Notes under the pieces: generated by a model
The model's input: only the letters and a program-made list of their open reading frames with translations
Databases searched by the model: none
What the model was told of the DNA's origin: nothing
Part shown: positions 23,653 to 37,292 of the stretch, piece by piece
Layout: each line of letters starts with the position of its first letter
How positions within the stretch are numbered: the stretch's first letter is position 1
Program-made: the position numbers and the translations under genes
Source of the DNA: Sipunculus nudus
Taxonomy: Eukaryota > Annelida > Sipuncula > Golfingiida > Sipunculidae
Direction: 5' to 3'
Assembly (NCBI GenBank): GCA_026874595.1
Contig: CM049322.1
Span: 35,461,840 to 35,525,839 of the forward strand
Length of the DNA stretch: 64,000 nucleotides

Positions 23653-25620
23653 CTTATAACTATCAATTTATTAAACAATATTACTGTCAGTCATAATTAA
23701 GATATTTTGAGATTATTATAAGTACTTTCATCATCAAGCCTCTTGTTTTAATAATTAAGCCTTATCCAAATCTACACCCTTTACTCCAGTCAAAAAATGT
23801 CATATTCCGGTGATCCACAAAGCCTGTCTGTTATCTGAGATTAGGTTACAGAGTTTTAACAAAAATTCTAGGTCAATGGATATGTTACAATCAAATATCC
23901 TGAAAAAAAAATAAAAAATTAATGGTAATTACATCTCCTGCAATTACTGTCATTAATGCTACAAAATACAGGCACTGCTATGCTGATATCTAGATATGAT
24001 TAATTGCTCACAGAGATTGATACAAAGGATGGTAAAAATAAATGGGAGCGCATATATATATGCCCATCTATGGATACTCCTCTCTGGCTGTGCTTCTTCC
24101 ACACAAAATTCATGCCATACTGACTGAGATAACATTTTATTATGTTTTAATATCCATGTTTGATCAAATATAACTACTTTTTATTTCAAACTGAAGATAA
24201 ATCAACATGAGAGAAAAAGTCCTTACTTCTTAAACACTTTTCTTTTGAAAAAATCTACAGACAAGTGTACCAGCTTTGATGAAATAAAAGAAAAAAAAAA
24301 AGAAAAAAAGTTCACTCTCATATATGATCCAAATAAGAATATTAAATTGGTCATCCTACTGTAAAATAAAGAGCTCCAAACAACAACAATTTTGTAATAT
24401 TATTTTTAAAGGATATATCCATAGCCTGTTGGTGGCACTGACAGCTGAATCCCACAATACTTTTAGAATTAGGGCATGGTAAAAGAAAAGCATTGTTCTG
24501 CTTTAAACTTTGCTGATATACTTCCCTTGCCACCAAACTCTCTTCATAGATAGATTCTTACATTGATACTGTCCTGGCATTACTTCATGTGTACAATCAC
24601 GCCCTTATCAAACCCTGACATGTTTACTACCATTTCTCCCAGTTTCTCAAAAACCACTCATAGGGACTGCCATTTTGTGTGCACGTTAAATCCTGGATGT
24701 CACAAGTCATATGTTGGAATTAAGGTTTTACAAATTTATAAAATAACTATAATTCATAAAATAATACACATTATCAACTGCATCATCAGCCAGATTAAGT
24801 CTATAATTATTAGTGGTATATTTGGGCGGAGGCAATCCCAGAGGGTCAGACCAGTAATTGTTTGAGATTTCTGAGGCTTCATTAAAATTTTACAAATATC
24901 ATTCATTGAAATGAACTTTGAACTTTGCATGTTCAGCTCTGATTTCAAAAGCCTAATTAAGCCACTGGTCTTTGCTCTGATCATCTCGTCACGGGATCCC
25001 AGGGTACATGAGGTCTCATAAACGGAGTGTGTAAGTGTGAGAAAATTACACCAGACCAGATATCTGAGACTGTTAGAACAGCCAGGTGTCATGAAATTTT
25101 TCACTTAATGGAGAACTGAATTGGTGCCACCTTGTGACCTAAACATCCTCCGCAAAGGGACATTTGCCTGTATATGTCACATATCTTCATTGCTACGTTA
25201 TTTACTCTCGTGGCCCATAATGCCTTTCTGGATATTCATTGAGTACTTGATCTTGTCCCACATCACTTCCCTGATTCAGCCCCTCTCTTAATAAATCTGC
25301 CCTTTCCCCCTTCATTTCTCTAGCCTCTCATGTGATGCTCAGCCACGATTAATCTCACACTCGCAGACGCTTATAAGTCTCAGAATCTTCTCTATGAATT
25401 GCCAATAAATCTGAAGTTGGCAATAAGTAAACTGAAGGTAGCAATCATTTTCTAACAAAAACTGTAAATTTATTTTATTTAACCAAGGTCTGTCTACATT
25501 CCAACTCTTGCATTCTGTCTTTTACATGAAGATGAAGCTAACTAAGGATTGGCCATCAATTAAGACGTTAATATTGATTACTGGCCCAGATTCAGAAACT
25601 GAACGCAATTCTTGGACACA
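23653..25620. other. No gene seen
   Basis: AT-rich DNA with an A-rich tract near 24288-24310. Overlapping frames at 24351-25104 show no motif. Words ATATCCATAGCCTGTTGGTG near 24414 faintly match the repeat words at 25.98 and 37.47 kb. Confidence 0.35.
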
Positions 25621-25629
25621 GGATGCATC

Positions 25630-25740
25630 ATATACTAGTAGTAACTAAAGCATTGAGCTCAGGAGCAGAATTAAGGTCTCTGGTTCAAAACCCAACAAGT
25701 GCCTTGATGGCAAAATGTTGAAATCTTGCTTGAAAATCAA
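25630..25740 (+). repeat. Possible tRNA-derived SINE fragment
   Basis: TAGTAACTAAAGCATTGAGC (A-box-like) is followed about 45 bp later by CTGGTTCAAAACCC (B-box-like, 25680-25693). Weak and without a defined tail. Confidence 0.3.
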
Positions 25741-25969
25741 ATAAATATGCCCTAACAACTTGATCACAGGCGATGGCTTCTAGAATTATTCTTAGCACTA
25801 TGCAAATAGATACTACTAATAATTATCAATCATTCTTATCATATATAGTTTACTACATCCTCCTTTTAACTGACAATACATGCAATCATTAGGCCACTGA
25901 ATTATCCTATGGTAAGATGTTTGTTAATTTTTATCATATTTCTTTATAACTTAGTAAATTGTTTTTAAG

Positions 25970-26060
25970 GGTTAAGTCCGTGGCCTCTAAATGGCACTGC
26001 ATGTATACTGAAATATGATGAAAGAATATACCAATTGAGTGGATGACACCTGCATACTGA
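25970..26060. repeat. Dispersed repeat E fragment
   Basis: GTCCGTGGCCTCTAAATGGC followed by TACTGAA...GATGAA recurs at 37473-37516 as GTCCATGGCCTGTCAATGGC. At 37.5 kb it is joined to a tRNA-like SINE head, so this is probably a tail fragment of that SINE. Confidence 0.45.
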
Positions 26061-26770
26061 TGAATTCAGAACTACAAACAATGTGTATACAGAACTTAAG
26101 ACAACATATGCAGACCACGTACATTATTTCCTAAAGATGACAGTTGTACTCATTTTTTTAAAACAAGAGCAATCATGAATTCCCAGTTGATTTGCTAATA
26201 TGATGAAAAAAGGGCAACTGAACCATGATATTCATACTTCTTCTGCTAAGCTGACATCTAGAATAAACAATAACCTCAAACTTCAGTACATGTAAGCGAG
26301 AACGGAAGATTGACAAATTACCATAGCCTCCTTAATTGATTAGTTTGATCCCCTGTGCGTTGAAACATTTCTTGATTAGAAAGAATTAGCACTGTTGTAC
26401 TTATGCAGTTGTTTTCCTTTTGCCCAATAAAGACGTGACAATTTGGGAAGTGAACTTTGGTTTGTTTGTTTGAATGTTGACTTTTTTCTAAGATGGATTA
26501 TAAAAAAAAGATATAATCATGTATTTTCACAAAATGATGAGAAACTTACACCTGGAAATCAGAGGAAGCAATAAATATTTTGTACAGATACACAAATGGA
26601 AATTCTCTTTATGTTGTGAAATATCAGAATGATCATATTAAAGGTGCCCATACACCTACCTCTGGAAATTGACTTTATGTGATATCTGTTTTTCTCTGTG
26701 TATATATTAAGGATCTAAGGGTAATTCTGGTTATGAAAAGTTCTTATAACACCTCCGTGCAGGATGTATG

Positions 26771-26900
26771 TTGTTTATCAATGACGTGTTGGTAAACAAA
26801 GCATCGTTGACAAACGGGAAAAACATATAATCTATAGTGGTAGGTTGCATATATTATACGGAGGTAGAAGAGTCACTTGTTGCAAAACGCCATTAGCAAA
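26771..26900. repeat. Dispersed repeat C, copy 2
   Basis: Aligns in order with 9159-9310: TTGTTTATCAA, GTTGACAAAC, GGTTGCATAT, GTCACTTGTTGCAAAACGCC. Confidence 0.65.
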
Positions 26901-28420
26901 GCTCTGGCTGATCTGACTTGCTGCCAGATGCCCCTGTTGAATTTGTTTTAATCATTCTGGCGGGCCCCCACATATAATAAACATGTTGATATAAACAAAA
27001 CAAGCAAACTGTGTGCGGTGATATTTTCTGGCCTATTTTTATAAAAGCTCCAAGTTTTTATCTTTATAGTTTATAAATGTCAGAAAGGTGATTGGGCCCC
27101 TTTCATCAATCAAAGAGGCAATAAAATCCTTGGACAAAGAGAAAATAAGAAGATCGAACTGACCCTCTTGCACTCATGTTTCACGTCTCATGATACAACT
27201 AGGGACTGAAAGGTTATCGCTGGATTTCAATGGAAATTTGAAGTAGCGTCAGGCTTTGAGACGAGAAGAGTTAATTTAATTTTCATGTTGATTGCCTCTT
27301 GATCATGCACAACCCACAGCCTCTCTTTCGTACACTTTCTGCAGCCTTTTATAAAATGACGGTTTGTGGAAAGTGTTGGCAAACTATATTATTTAAGAAA
27401 TTTTGAAAATTTATGACAAATCCAAAACCTTATGGTATAGTAGAAGGAGTTAGCAGTGCATCAACTATGCACATAAAGCATGATTTCTCTTTTGCTTTCT
27501 TTTTGCGACAGGGGAGTGAATGCAAGAACAATGCTTTCCCTTTGTTCATCTGTCTCCCATACATTAAGTAGAGAGCCATCATTATTGCTGACATTAGGTG
27601 TTGGAATTGTCACTATTTGTCACTACTGAAATTGATGACTTAAGTTAAGTCATCAACTTTAGAGTTGATTATATCTTAGTATTGATCATGATAAAGCACA
27701 AGCAAATCTGATGAAGTAACATGCCCTTTACAGAAGACTTTCTCTTTTTTATTTATCTCACACTTATATCTCTTATAGATCTAATATTGTCTTACATTCA
27801 CCAGAAACAATGATTAAATATATCACATACCATAACAATATTTTATATTGTCTAGTTTTATTTATACTCTAATAAGAAGCACCCATTTTATTAAAACAGA
27901 TATTACCCTTATGACCTTTGACCCAGCAACTCTCCATTCATAACAGTATATTTTCAAAAAATAAGGGACTGATTAATGTTGAAAACCTACCATATAGGTG
28001 ACAGTCACCTGAAGAATTTGTGCAATAAATAAGAAACTGTCCAACCTGGATCTTAATACATCAAAATTTAATTAGCTCAAGCTCGAGCCTGATTAGAACC
28101 TGGCAGGTGGGATCACTCAGGCAATAGACAGAACCAGTTCAGGTGCATAACCTACATTTACAATGTAATACATCAAACAGAGAAGAATGTCACTGAAATA
28201 CAGAAGACTTTTATAAGAGTTGTTTTACATGATAAATTCCTGTGCAGTATTAAATTATTTTCTTTTGGAACCATATAAGATATATGTCTTAATACTTGTG
28301 TTTTTCAGGTGAAAAGCACTTTCATTATTAATTAAACGTAACAAATGGTATTATAAATGAAAAATAGATATTATATATATTAAACTTCTCCTGATTATAG
28401 CTCTTCTACTGAACAATAAC
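26901..28420. other. No gene seen; non-repetitive intronic DNA with a 25-bp palindrome
   Basis: TTGATGACTTAA-G-TTAAGTCATCAA at 27632-27656 is a perfect inverted repeat around one base. No coding signal. Confidence 0.5.
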
Positions 28421-28480
28421 ATCTTTTGACAATGACAGATACTCATGAGTATTCACATATCCAGCACATTGTCAAAAGAT
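28421..28480. repeat. Nested hairpin: 14-bp arms around a 14-bp palindrome
   Basis: ATCTTTTGACAATG (28421-28434) pairs exactly with CATTGTCAAAAGAT (28467-28480). Between them ATACTCATGAGTAT (28439-28452) is itself a perfect palindrome. Confidence 0.8.
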
Positions 28481-28483
28481 CAT

Positions 28484-29616
28484 GTTTAAGGTATAGCTTA
28501 ATGGGTCATTCCCTTATATCAACATTTTTCAAAGCAAACAAACCATAGACCACAAGGGAGGGATTTAACAGCCACTGTACCCTTTTCAAAATAATAAAAA
28601 AAAATGTCTGTAAAAACAACAAATATCTGACTAAATCTGATTACTTATGGAGGTAATTTTTTTAAGGAATTTTTTTTAAAACATGTGGGTTCATCCATCA
28701 TAAAATAAGGAATATCGTACATCCATCGTAAAATATGGGAAAAAAATTTAAGTCTGCACACATGAATAGTATCTTGGGAATGAAGACTTTCCTGATTTAT
28801 TTTGAAACCAAGCAAATATCAATTCTACAGGTATTTTAAAGGAAAACCCACAGCCATACTTTAGGCTCTAAAGGTGAACTGATCTGGCTACTTTGAAGAT
28901 GCCACAGAAATTAAGCGATGGTATTGTCAGCCTCATATTCTAAACAAAAAAATAAACTAAGGAAGTTTACATGACAATACAGATGTCAAAGAACCAAAAT
29001 CTTGAGTCATCAACTGAAGAAAAGTATTCCAATGAAGCTTCCTCGTTCTGCTAAAAGATGGCAGCACTGTTAGGTCAAGGTTGTCTGCAGGAAAAAAATG
29101 GGCAACTTGTTAACTGTGCATGTACATTTTTGTTCAGGATCAGTGATTGAATGTAGATTAAACTGATGGTCTTACAAGATTGGAGTATCATTTTCCTGGC
29201 TTGCTGTATTAGTTTCATTTGTGGGTGTTTCCAGCTCAAAAGCCTCCACAGGATGCGAGTTTTATTTGTCTGCCAGGCAGCTCTGAGGCTCAGACTATGC
29301 CATAATGACTTCCCACGAATACTCATTATCTGGGTCAGTTAATACACGTTTATACGATCAGTTAATTCCATGAGCTTACTGGAGGCTATGTCACGGACTT
29401 CGTGTTCCAGAGACGAAAAAACTACACATTCTTGTAACATACCCTAGAATAAAGACCCTTCAACAAAGAGTTTGATTTTCTTTGTAAGTTTGAACCATGA
29501 CAGGTTATACTAGTGGGTGTCATGTAACGAGACTATCTTATGATAATGGGTCATGTGATCTTGTAAACTTGCGATTTTCCCTTGTTTTCTGAAGCACATG
29601 CGGGGATGATCTAAAC
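28484..29616. other. No gene seen; non-repetitive intronic DNA
   Basis: The minus frame at 29075-29326 has no recognisable motif or splice context. Confidence 0.35.
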
Positions 29617-29820
29617 TTAAAGACAGTTATTGAAACATTCGATCATTTCCTGTGAACATGTTAAAATTACCCATATGCCTTTGCTGAATTCTATTGCAGG
29701 ACATCTACAGCAGAGAGTTAGTGATTGAAACATTCAAACATTTCCTGTGGACATGTTAAAATTACCCTTGTATCCTTGCTGAATTATCTACCAGGACAGC
29801 TAGCTCTGCAGCAAAGAGTT
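29617..29820. repeat. ~95-100-bp tandem duplication
   Basis: Two units share GTTATTGAAACATTC/GTGATTGAAACATTC, CATTTCCTGTG-ACATGTTAAAAT, CTTTGCTGAATT, CAGGACA and CAGCAAAGAGTT in order. Confidence 0.85.
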
Positions 29821-32729
29821 GGGGTTTCCACCAGAGACGTCAAGCTGAGTTGTTTGTCTGCTTTTTTTCTTTGTGCAAGAATCACTTCAGTATCTCTGAA
29901 GTAACTGCTCTCAAGACAGTCTGGTGAAGTGGTTGGTCATATAGGTCTGGATACTGGAACTTATGGAGCACCAGACAAGGTGCCACAGTCTGTCCTTGTC
30001 TGCTGAACATTTGTTATTGATAAATTTGTTTGAAGAAAAATAATAATGACTTTCTTTCCTTTTTTATTTTATTTTCTGCACAGAATTATATGAATTTTTT
30101 ATTGACATTTGTTTAATGTGGAAAAAAAATCCTGGTCACATTAATATAGTTTTCTTTTTATTATCAATGATATTTGGTGTAGATTTTAGAGTGATGGTGT
30201 AATATTCTAATGTGCTTTGGCATGTCCTGTGCGCAAAGACCCCAGGCCTAGATCTTTACCACCAGGCAGCACAAGTCCCCTTTAAATTGGTGTATTCAAT
30301 AATGTTTTTAACTAAAGATACATTTTATATAAATACGCTAGAAAACACTTATTCCACTGCACAATGGATGTTCGTTTTGTTTATATCAACCGTTTATAAC
30401 AATCAGGGAGCCTGCAAATATAATCCAAACATTTTCAACTAAGGACATCTGGTGGCAAGTCAGACAAACCAGAGGTTTATAAAGGGCATTTTGTGATTAG
30501 TGACCATGCATATATGTGACTAAACAACTCAGCATACACTATATTTATTTGTCAACATTGCTGCATATATCATACCTACGAAGAGTAATATAGAAATAAC
30601 ATGAAAACTATAGAAAAGGAAAGTGAACAGCTGGGTTAAATATATATTCAAACTTATAAAATATATTGCAACTTGACACATATATCAAACATTTCTCTAA
30701 ACTAACACCTTGTCCCAAGATCTTTTGTGTAAAAGCACTATGCTGTACCAGCAGAGGGTCTGACGCCTGCAAGATCAAATATTTATAGAGGAGTAAAAAG
30801 AAAGACAACAAAAAGTCCACTATAGATTTATGATTTATTTCAAAGTTATTTTTATTTTTGTGACATCAGAGTCAACTTGCCCCGAAGTATGGCATGTTTC
30901 AAAACAGCACTGGCCAGAAGAAACTTTCTAGGACGAAAGCAAAGAAATTTTAAGTATTGGTTTCTTACACTTTACTTCAGTTTTAAAATATTTGTTTCAT
31001 AAGCCACAATATCTAAAGACTGTTTCTTGACACCTATATAAAATAGACATAAAAAAGACTAATCTATTATTCAAAAACACTAATTTTTTTTAGCAGAATA
31101 TAATGGACCGAATATACTATGATAAGTTAGCATTTTTTTATGATATCAAATTTTACATGGCAAAATAGAAAAAGGAAAAAATACATGATCATATTTTAAT
31201 AAACATAGTATACACATACAAAGAGGTGAATTAAGCAGACTGATTACAAATTAAAGTATTTAATTATATTTGCTTCCAGTACCATTTGACATTTAATAAA
31301 GGAACAATGACTGATGCATGAACATTATTAACATGCTTATATTTTTTACCATTTTTTCCTTGGCTCTGTAAGATTCAGATGATAAGTAAGAAATGATTGA
31401 AAATAATCGGTGACCGACAGAGGGAAAAACAAGCCAGAAATGCCGTATATTTTCAAAACTAATCTTATCATATTTGCGGAGGTCTGCTGAGGACAATAAA
31501 CCTCCTGCAAAATAATTTGGCTGCTAAAAGAACCTGCTGAAAGTGAAAATAAGCCAGCTTATCCTCAGACCCACAGGAGTTAAGGGTGGGCAGCAGTCAA
31601 TTAGAATGTCAAAAGGCTATAAAAAATACAGAGATCCATTCTTAATATTCTACAAAAAGGTGTAAATCATAAATATATTTTGCAGGCTGGATCTATGAAT
31701 GACTTGCACAGACCAATTGACTTTTATATTCAGTCATCTTTTAACTTCTATAACGTCTTTTTGATTTTGTGCAAATAAATTCTTTCTATATATATATATA
31801 TTTTTTTTATTTATTACAGTAATAGTCTGTCCTTATATATCTAAAGAAGTACCTGCAGCAAAAACTAAATTTAAAATGTTAAAAGTTTCTTTAAATATTT
31901 CTATATTTCATTTTGAATAAAGAAAGAAAGAACATGTGGAGAAAAACAAGAAGATGCAGAGAGGTACCATATAAAACTAGGGTTGTACCATTAAGTGGTG
32001 TACCAATTAATTAATTTTACTGATGATCGGTCAGTTCCTTTCATTATCATTTAAATCAATTGTATTATTGCATAATCGATCATTAACAATTATGTATGCA
32101 CATCAAAGAAGTCAAATTATCCAGAAAAAGATATTCTTATTCTGTCATAGATAACAAAATGAAATGACAAAAAAAACATTGAACAGCATTAACCTTGTGC
32201 AACGAATAAGTGTCAACAACCTGGCCGCTACCCACACCTTTAAGTATCAGATGTACAAGTTAGACTGTACAGTAGACTTCACGGTAATATGGATGGTAAA
32301 TAAAATAATCAATTGATAATCGATCCTTGGTTGTTTTTTATCTTTTAAACATTGAATATGATTTTACAATCAATTCCTAACATTAGTAACGATACATTAT
32401 TTCATGATATATTTATCACGATACATTGTTTGTGATATGATAACTGACTTGATACCTATATGTTATATCTTAATTCAGATCCCTAGGAAAATTTTCTCTG
32501 GTATATAAAAATATAGATAAGTGTGCTCTCATTGAATTTATCTCTAAACCATAAATAAAACTGATTTACACACAAATACCCAATCACGTGCTGATAAGCT
32601 AGTTTCCAGTATGATATATATATATATATATATATAATCATTAAGTGAATGAGGTAAGGTAAAATATTTCCTAAAATTCCCAAATGTAAATTTTTCCTGA
32701 TAATTCTCATGTCTGTAATACTATACTAT
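29821..32729. other. No gene seen; AT-rich intronic DNA
   Basis: Contains a short (TA)n near 31790 and another at 32613-32636. Frames at 30212, 30608, 31293 and 32483 have no protein-like features. Confidence 0.35.
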
Positions 32730-32787
32730 GAACAGTGTCGACAATTTATAGCTTTACAAAAGTATAAATAAATTGTCAGCACTGTTC
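32730..32787. repeat. 20-bp-arm hairpin (GAACAGTGTCGACAATTTAT)
   Basis: GAACAGTGTCGACAATTTAT and the reverse complement of ATAAATTGTCAGCACTGTTC match at 18 of 20 bases, around a ~18-nt loop. Pairing extends weakly outwards through TATAGT/ATTATA words. A small foldback. Confidence 0.75.
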
Positions 32788-33079
32788 CTATTATAATAGT
32801 AATATTGATTTTTCCCTAAGTACCATTTACATGGTTTGAAAAGTCAACCCAAGACAGTTTAATACAATAAACAGTCTCAGTGGAACAATTGCAATGATTT
32901 GCTTCTCTTTTTGCTGTTTTACAGTCAATGAAACTTACTATAGGTTTTCACATTTCCAATTTTTACTACATGATACATATATTCTTCAACTATTTGTTCA
33001 TCTGAGGAAATGCTGTTTTTTATATTTTCCTCAATATTTGATCTACACTTGTCCACAGAAAAGTGTACATTTAAGCCCA

Positions 33080-33367
33080 GAGGTAAAGCCTGTTAGGCTT
33101 TCACACCTGAGCCTACTGGCTCATCAGGCTGGAACTTATCTGGTTTCTGTGGGCCAAAGCTACTTAGGGAGTTAAACTCCTCTTGGATGGGATGCTAGTC
33201 CATCACAGGTTACCTTGCCAGTGTTTTCTGGGTGGACAGAGGCACACTTGTGGTTGGGAACTTGCCCAAGGGTCTTGGCACCGTGGGGGGTCTGACCGGA
33301 ATTCAAACTCACTACCTCTGGATCATGAGCCCGGCACTTTTACCATTAAACCAACAACCAGGCCCCT
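33080..33367 (-). mobile_element. tRNA-derived SINE (minus strand)
   Basis: Read on the minus strand, GGTTTAATGGTAAAAGTGCC (A box, 33334-33353) and GTTTGAATTCC (B box, 33298-33308) form a tRNA-like head. The body carries GATGGGATGCTAGTCCATCA, CAGGTTACC and CTTGCCCAAGGG, words common to metazoan tRNA-SINE bodies. The far end has CCTGAGCCTACTGGCTCATC. The open frames over it are shadows. Confidence 0.75.
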
Positions 33368-33370
33368 ACA

Positions 33371-34320
33371 TTTAAGCTGTGAAAGTGTAAAAATCGTTGT
33401 GAATGAATCCCTTGGATATTAATTGCAACGTTTTTGCATCATATAAACTGTGACCTTGAGTAGATTATTAAGCTGATACTAGGGAATAATTTTCCTGGAT
33501 ATTGATCAGTTCTGGTCAAGTTTACCACAGCTATTCAAAACTGAGATTAGGACCACAGCAGGACTGAGGCCATTTTGCGCCGCCACCAGCAAAGTTAAGA
33601 CCAAGCCAAGCTGAGCCGAGTTTATCAGGAGGCACTGCCATTATTTCATTCAGCCATAGTGAGCTGCTTTTATGCAGTTTGGCTTGAGAAGAAAATTGTT
33701 ACAAAAAGATAAATCTTTTACAATGAAAAATACCCATAATATATAAAGACTAAGTTACTTTAGTTGATTTTGATGTTGACAGACAAAGTTGAAGTTCCCC
33801 GCATTATAATACATGGTCAAGCCTGACACCCCTTCAAGCATAGGGGTCACACTAAATATAGATAACTTATTTAAAATGTTTAAAAACAAATTTCTCTGAA
33901 TGGCCTTTAAAATACATTCATACAAAGATATAATGCTGGTAATATGTTGTCTATAGATATTTAGGCTATTATGAGTTTTAACGATCTAGCAATCCTGTCA
34001 GATAGACAACTTCTGGCTGAAGTTGCATCGCAGCAAAAATATGAATCAATTCTGAATATGTACATTTCAGCTAGAAATTATTCTACTTTCAATATGTACA
34101 TATAAAGTTTCATCTTAAAAATTGCAAGAGTGAATGACCTTACCACAATTGACATTCAGAAATTTGGTATAATACAGTAACTGGAGTTCTAATGTCAAGT
34201 CCAAGCTGCACAAATCTAATTTGCTACCTTTTTCAAGACAAGATGATGAACAAACAGATAATTTGAATAATAAAACAACATGAAATGGCAGCGGAAGTTT
34301 TGTGCTCAGGATCATCTCAA
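33371..34320. other. No gene seen
   Basis: A less AT-rich patch at 33540-33640 (GCGCCGCCACCAGC, GCCAAGCTGAGCCGAG) stands out, but it has no open frame bounded by splice sites. Confidence 0.3.
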
Positions 34321-34559
34321 TGTCATAACTGGCACAAATTTACTTAGTGGGTCAACCCAAGTGAAAATTCAAATTGTGTATGTATGACCTCCGCTTCCGT
34401 TAGACTGGCCTGCTGTTTTGTATAACGTTATTGGCAACACAAAAAATGTAAAGAAAACGATGGATAAAAAAGCAAAGTTGGCCAAAAGCCAAATCTATAA
34501 CAGTTCTCTGAATTTTCACTTGGGTCGACCCACTAAGTAAATTTTTGCCAGTTATGACA
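34321..34559. mobile_element. Foldback MITE with ~51-bp terminal inverted repeats
   Basis: The left arm starts TGTCATAACTGGCACAAATT and the right arm ends AATTTTTGCCAGTTATGACA. The arms match almost perfectly for about 51 bp through ACTTAGTGGGTCRACCCAAG and TGAAAATTC. The ~137-bp centre has no ORF of interest. The near-identity of the arms suggests recent movement or selection for pairing. Confidence 0.8.
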
Positions 34560-37091
34560 CAGTTCACTGACTCTTCCCCTGATTTCAAGTGATTTTTCTA
34601 AGATTTATATAAAGAAAACACTGAATCTGACGGTAAGAATTTCACCATATAACTGACCTGAATACTCTAATTGCTTAAGAAAATAAAACAATTACAGGTC
34701 TACCAAAGGTAAATGACTGAAAAATGACTTAAATGCTCTGGGGAAAAAAAAGAGTAGTAAATTTCTTTGAAGTAATACTTTTATACAGCAAATAAAAGAG
34801 CATGAGTACTTAATAATGCTTCCAAAATTTGGAACCTAGCTGTTTCAGGCCTACCTGTGGGCTTGGTGTAATATAGGTATTTCAGCAGTTGACTCCTATG
34901 TTTTACATTCTATATTTTATATTCCAATGCCAATCATATTATATTCACAACAGTGCCCTGTCTGATGGTATCATAATTTAACTCCTCTCACGTTTCTTCA
35001 CTTGTATTTTATCCGTAAAAGCCAGAGTGGTATAATTCCATCAGGCAAGCATGAAAACTCATAAAAAATAATTAGATTATAGATTCTCTTGGCAACATCA
35101 ATGTTACAGAGATCTACGACAGATAGAGCTTCGTGGACAGACAAATGTAAATAGGGATAATAACAGGAACGTACTAAAAAGGTGCAAACTCAATTAAATG
35201 GCAAACATATCTGAATCAAAGAAGAGAAACACTGCATAAATCAAGTTTTTCCGTATGTCTTTGTTATGGCTTCGCTTATGGACTACTGACAAGGCTTGCA
35301 AATTAACTTTTTTCTTCTAATTAAGCATTATACAATAATGGTTTTCCATATCTCTGTGCTCTTAACAAAGTTTAACGTAACTCTGCTGAAATCACTTATT
35401 CTGGCATTGCTGCTGCATTTTTCATGACCAACAACAAAATCTAATCAGCCTTCAAGAGAATTTGGTACACAGAAATTTTAAGAATTTCTGGCTTCATTTT
35501 GATTCAACCAAATTTAAATATGAACTACACTGTTAAAATTCCTTTTAAAAGTTTCATCTTTAATAATTCTTTATGGACTTTCCAAAAAAAAGTATTCAAC
35601 AGAATACTGGTGTCAAGGTGTATTTAAAAGAACTGATAGTGATTTCATCTTAGAGTCTCTTGTCACATAAATTTCTGCTAAATGTAACATACTGGGAGGA
35701 AATATCAACATTTCATAATTATTGCAAAACAACTTATTGGTGCTCTTTGGTGGGAGGATTATAATATACAACCAAAAGATGCTACCATTAGTAAGGAGAC
35801 ATTTCATTATGTATCATTTGTTATATAGACTGGTAACATAACATTTTGCAAATCTTTGTAAGAACCATCATAAACAAGAAAAGACTATCATAACTAAAAT
35901 GAAAAATTACAGTAAAGCCCTGCAGTGAGACACGAAATTGTGTCAAACTCACATCAAATATACTTTTTGCCAAAATCTTGAGAAATCAGATTACAGAAAA
36001 TTAGTTAAATTTTTACTACCTGACAATAGGTCTAAATTAGCTGTACTGAATGTTGGAGTTCTATTCTTTGGCCCAATAATATATTTAAAAACTGACACAA
36101 GGGTTCAATGTATTATTACTCGGGTACTTATTAGGTAAATGAAAGGAAAACATTTAAGGATTTTGGGAAGAAGAGATGTAATTTTGAAATATGCACATTT
36201 AAGCAAAAATGAGTACAGAAATATGAATAAGGTACCCAAAAAGTATACCTATACATGACTATCTGTGGATTTTTGAAACCAAGCTTTAATACGGATGAAA
36301 GTATAACAAGTAATGTGACAAGATCATGTGACTGATTACTGCAATCCTGAGTGGCCGATGTTCTTAACGCCTCAATGACGGAGAGGTTTTCCACAATTGT
36401 CATTATGGTAATGGCTACCTAATATGTCAGGTTTGTCTTTCCCGGTGACATCTGCTCAGCTCAGTGAGACAGATTTAAACACAGATGGATGGATCGAGAA
36501 TGTGCTACAGCATCATGTCTGCTAATCATTGTTATTTCTATGGTGAAAGATTGATGCTCTGCCTGCTCTTGTAACATTTTATGTAAACTTATGTAAACTT
36601 GTGTGAAAGATTGAAATCAAAAGACAGATCTGCAATGATCAAGATTTTTCCAGAATCTGCTTCTCCTGAACAACTAAAAAAGGACATCCAATTTAAAAAC
36701 TTTTTAGCCCAAAGATTAACACTACAGTGGTCCTAATAAATATCAGGTTCAACTCAGCACATATGTCATGTATGTAGATCAAGCCCCAGTACATCACACC
36801 TAACTGTGATCATCTGCCACAGTGGCTATCCTCGCAAACAACAGGTGACAATGGTCACTGTCTGTGGTTAGATCTGGCATAAAACCAGTCACACTCACAT
36901 ACTACAGCCTGTCTTACATGACTGTACAAAACTTGTGTATACGAATAATGCCCAAACACTGCAGAACCACCAGTGTCTATCAAGTACCTGTGACTTGTTG
37001 TTCAACTTGTTGCATCAACTGTGACTTGATGTAAGACAAACATTTGTTTTTCTTTGACCATTTTGTGACTATTCATATGTGATCATGCAAT
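34560..37091. other. No gene seen; AT-rich intronic DNA
   Basis: Frames at 35613, 35938 and 36131 are unremarkable. A short direct duplication of TTATGTAAACT lies near 36580-36605. Confidence 0.35.
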
Positions 37092-37292
37092 ACTGCAACT
37101 GTAAAATAAAAAATATCATTGCAAAACTACAACTGTAAAATAAAAAAATATCATTGCAATACTGTAATTGTAAAATAAAAAAAATATCATTGCCATACTG
37201 TAATTGTAAAATAAAATAATATCATTGCAATACTGTAATTGTAAAATAAAAAAATATCATTGCAATACTGTAATTGTAAAATAAAAAATACC
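37092..37292. repeat. ~40-bp tandem repeat, five to six units
   Basis: Unit ATACTGTAATTGTAAAATAA plus AAAAATATCATTGCA, with the A-run varying in length between units. Each unit carries an AATAAA word on the + strand. Confidence 0.9.

Noticed and set aside
23454-23696. Frame with a long YIYIYI run
   Set aside because: It reads through a (TA)n microsatellite. The same applies to 7879-8217, 43347-43607 and 57017-57334.
37092-37292. CRISPR-like array of ~40-bp units
   Set aside because: Units are head-to-tail with no unique spacers; AT-rich minisatellite in a eukaryotic intron.
37092-37292. AATAAA words as a polyadenylation cluster
   Set aside because: They are part of the tandem unit and no coding exon precedes them.
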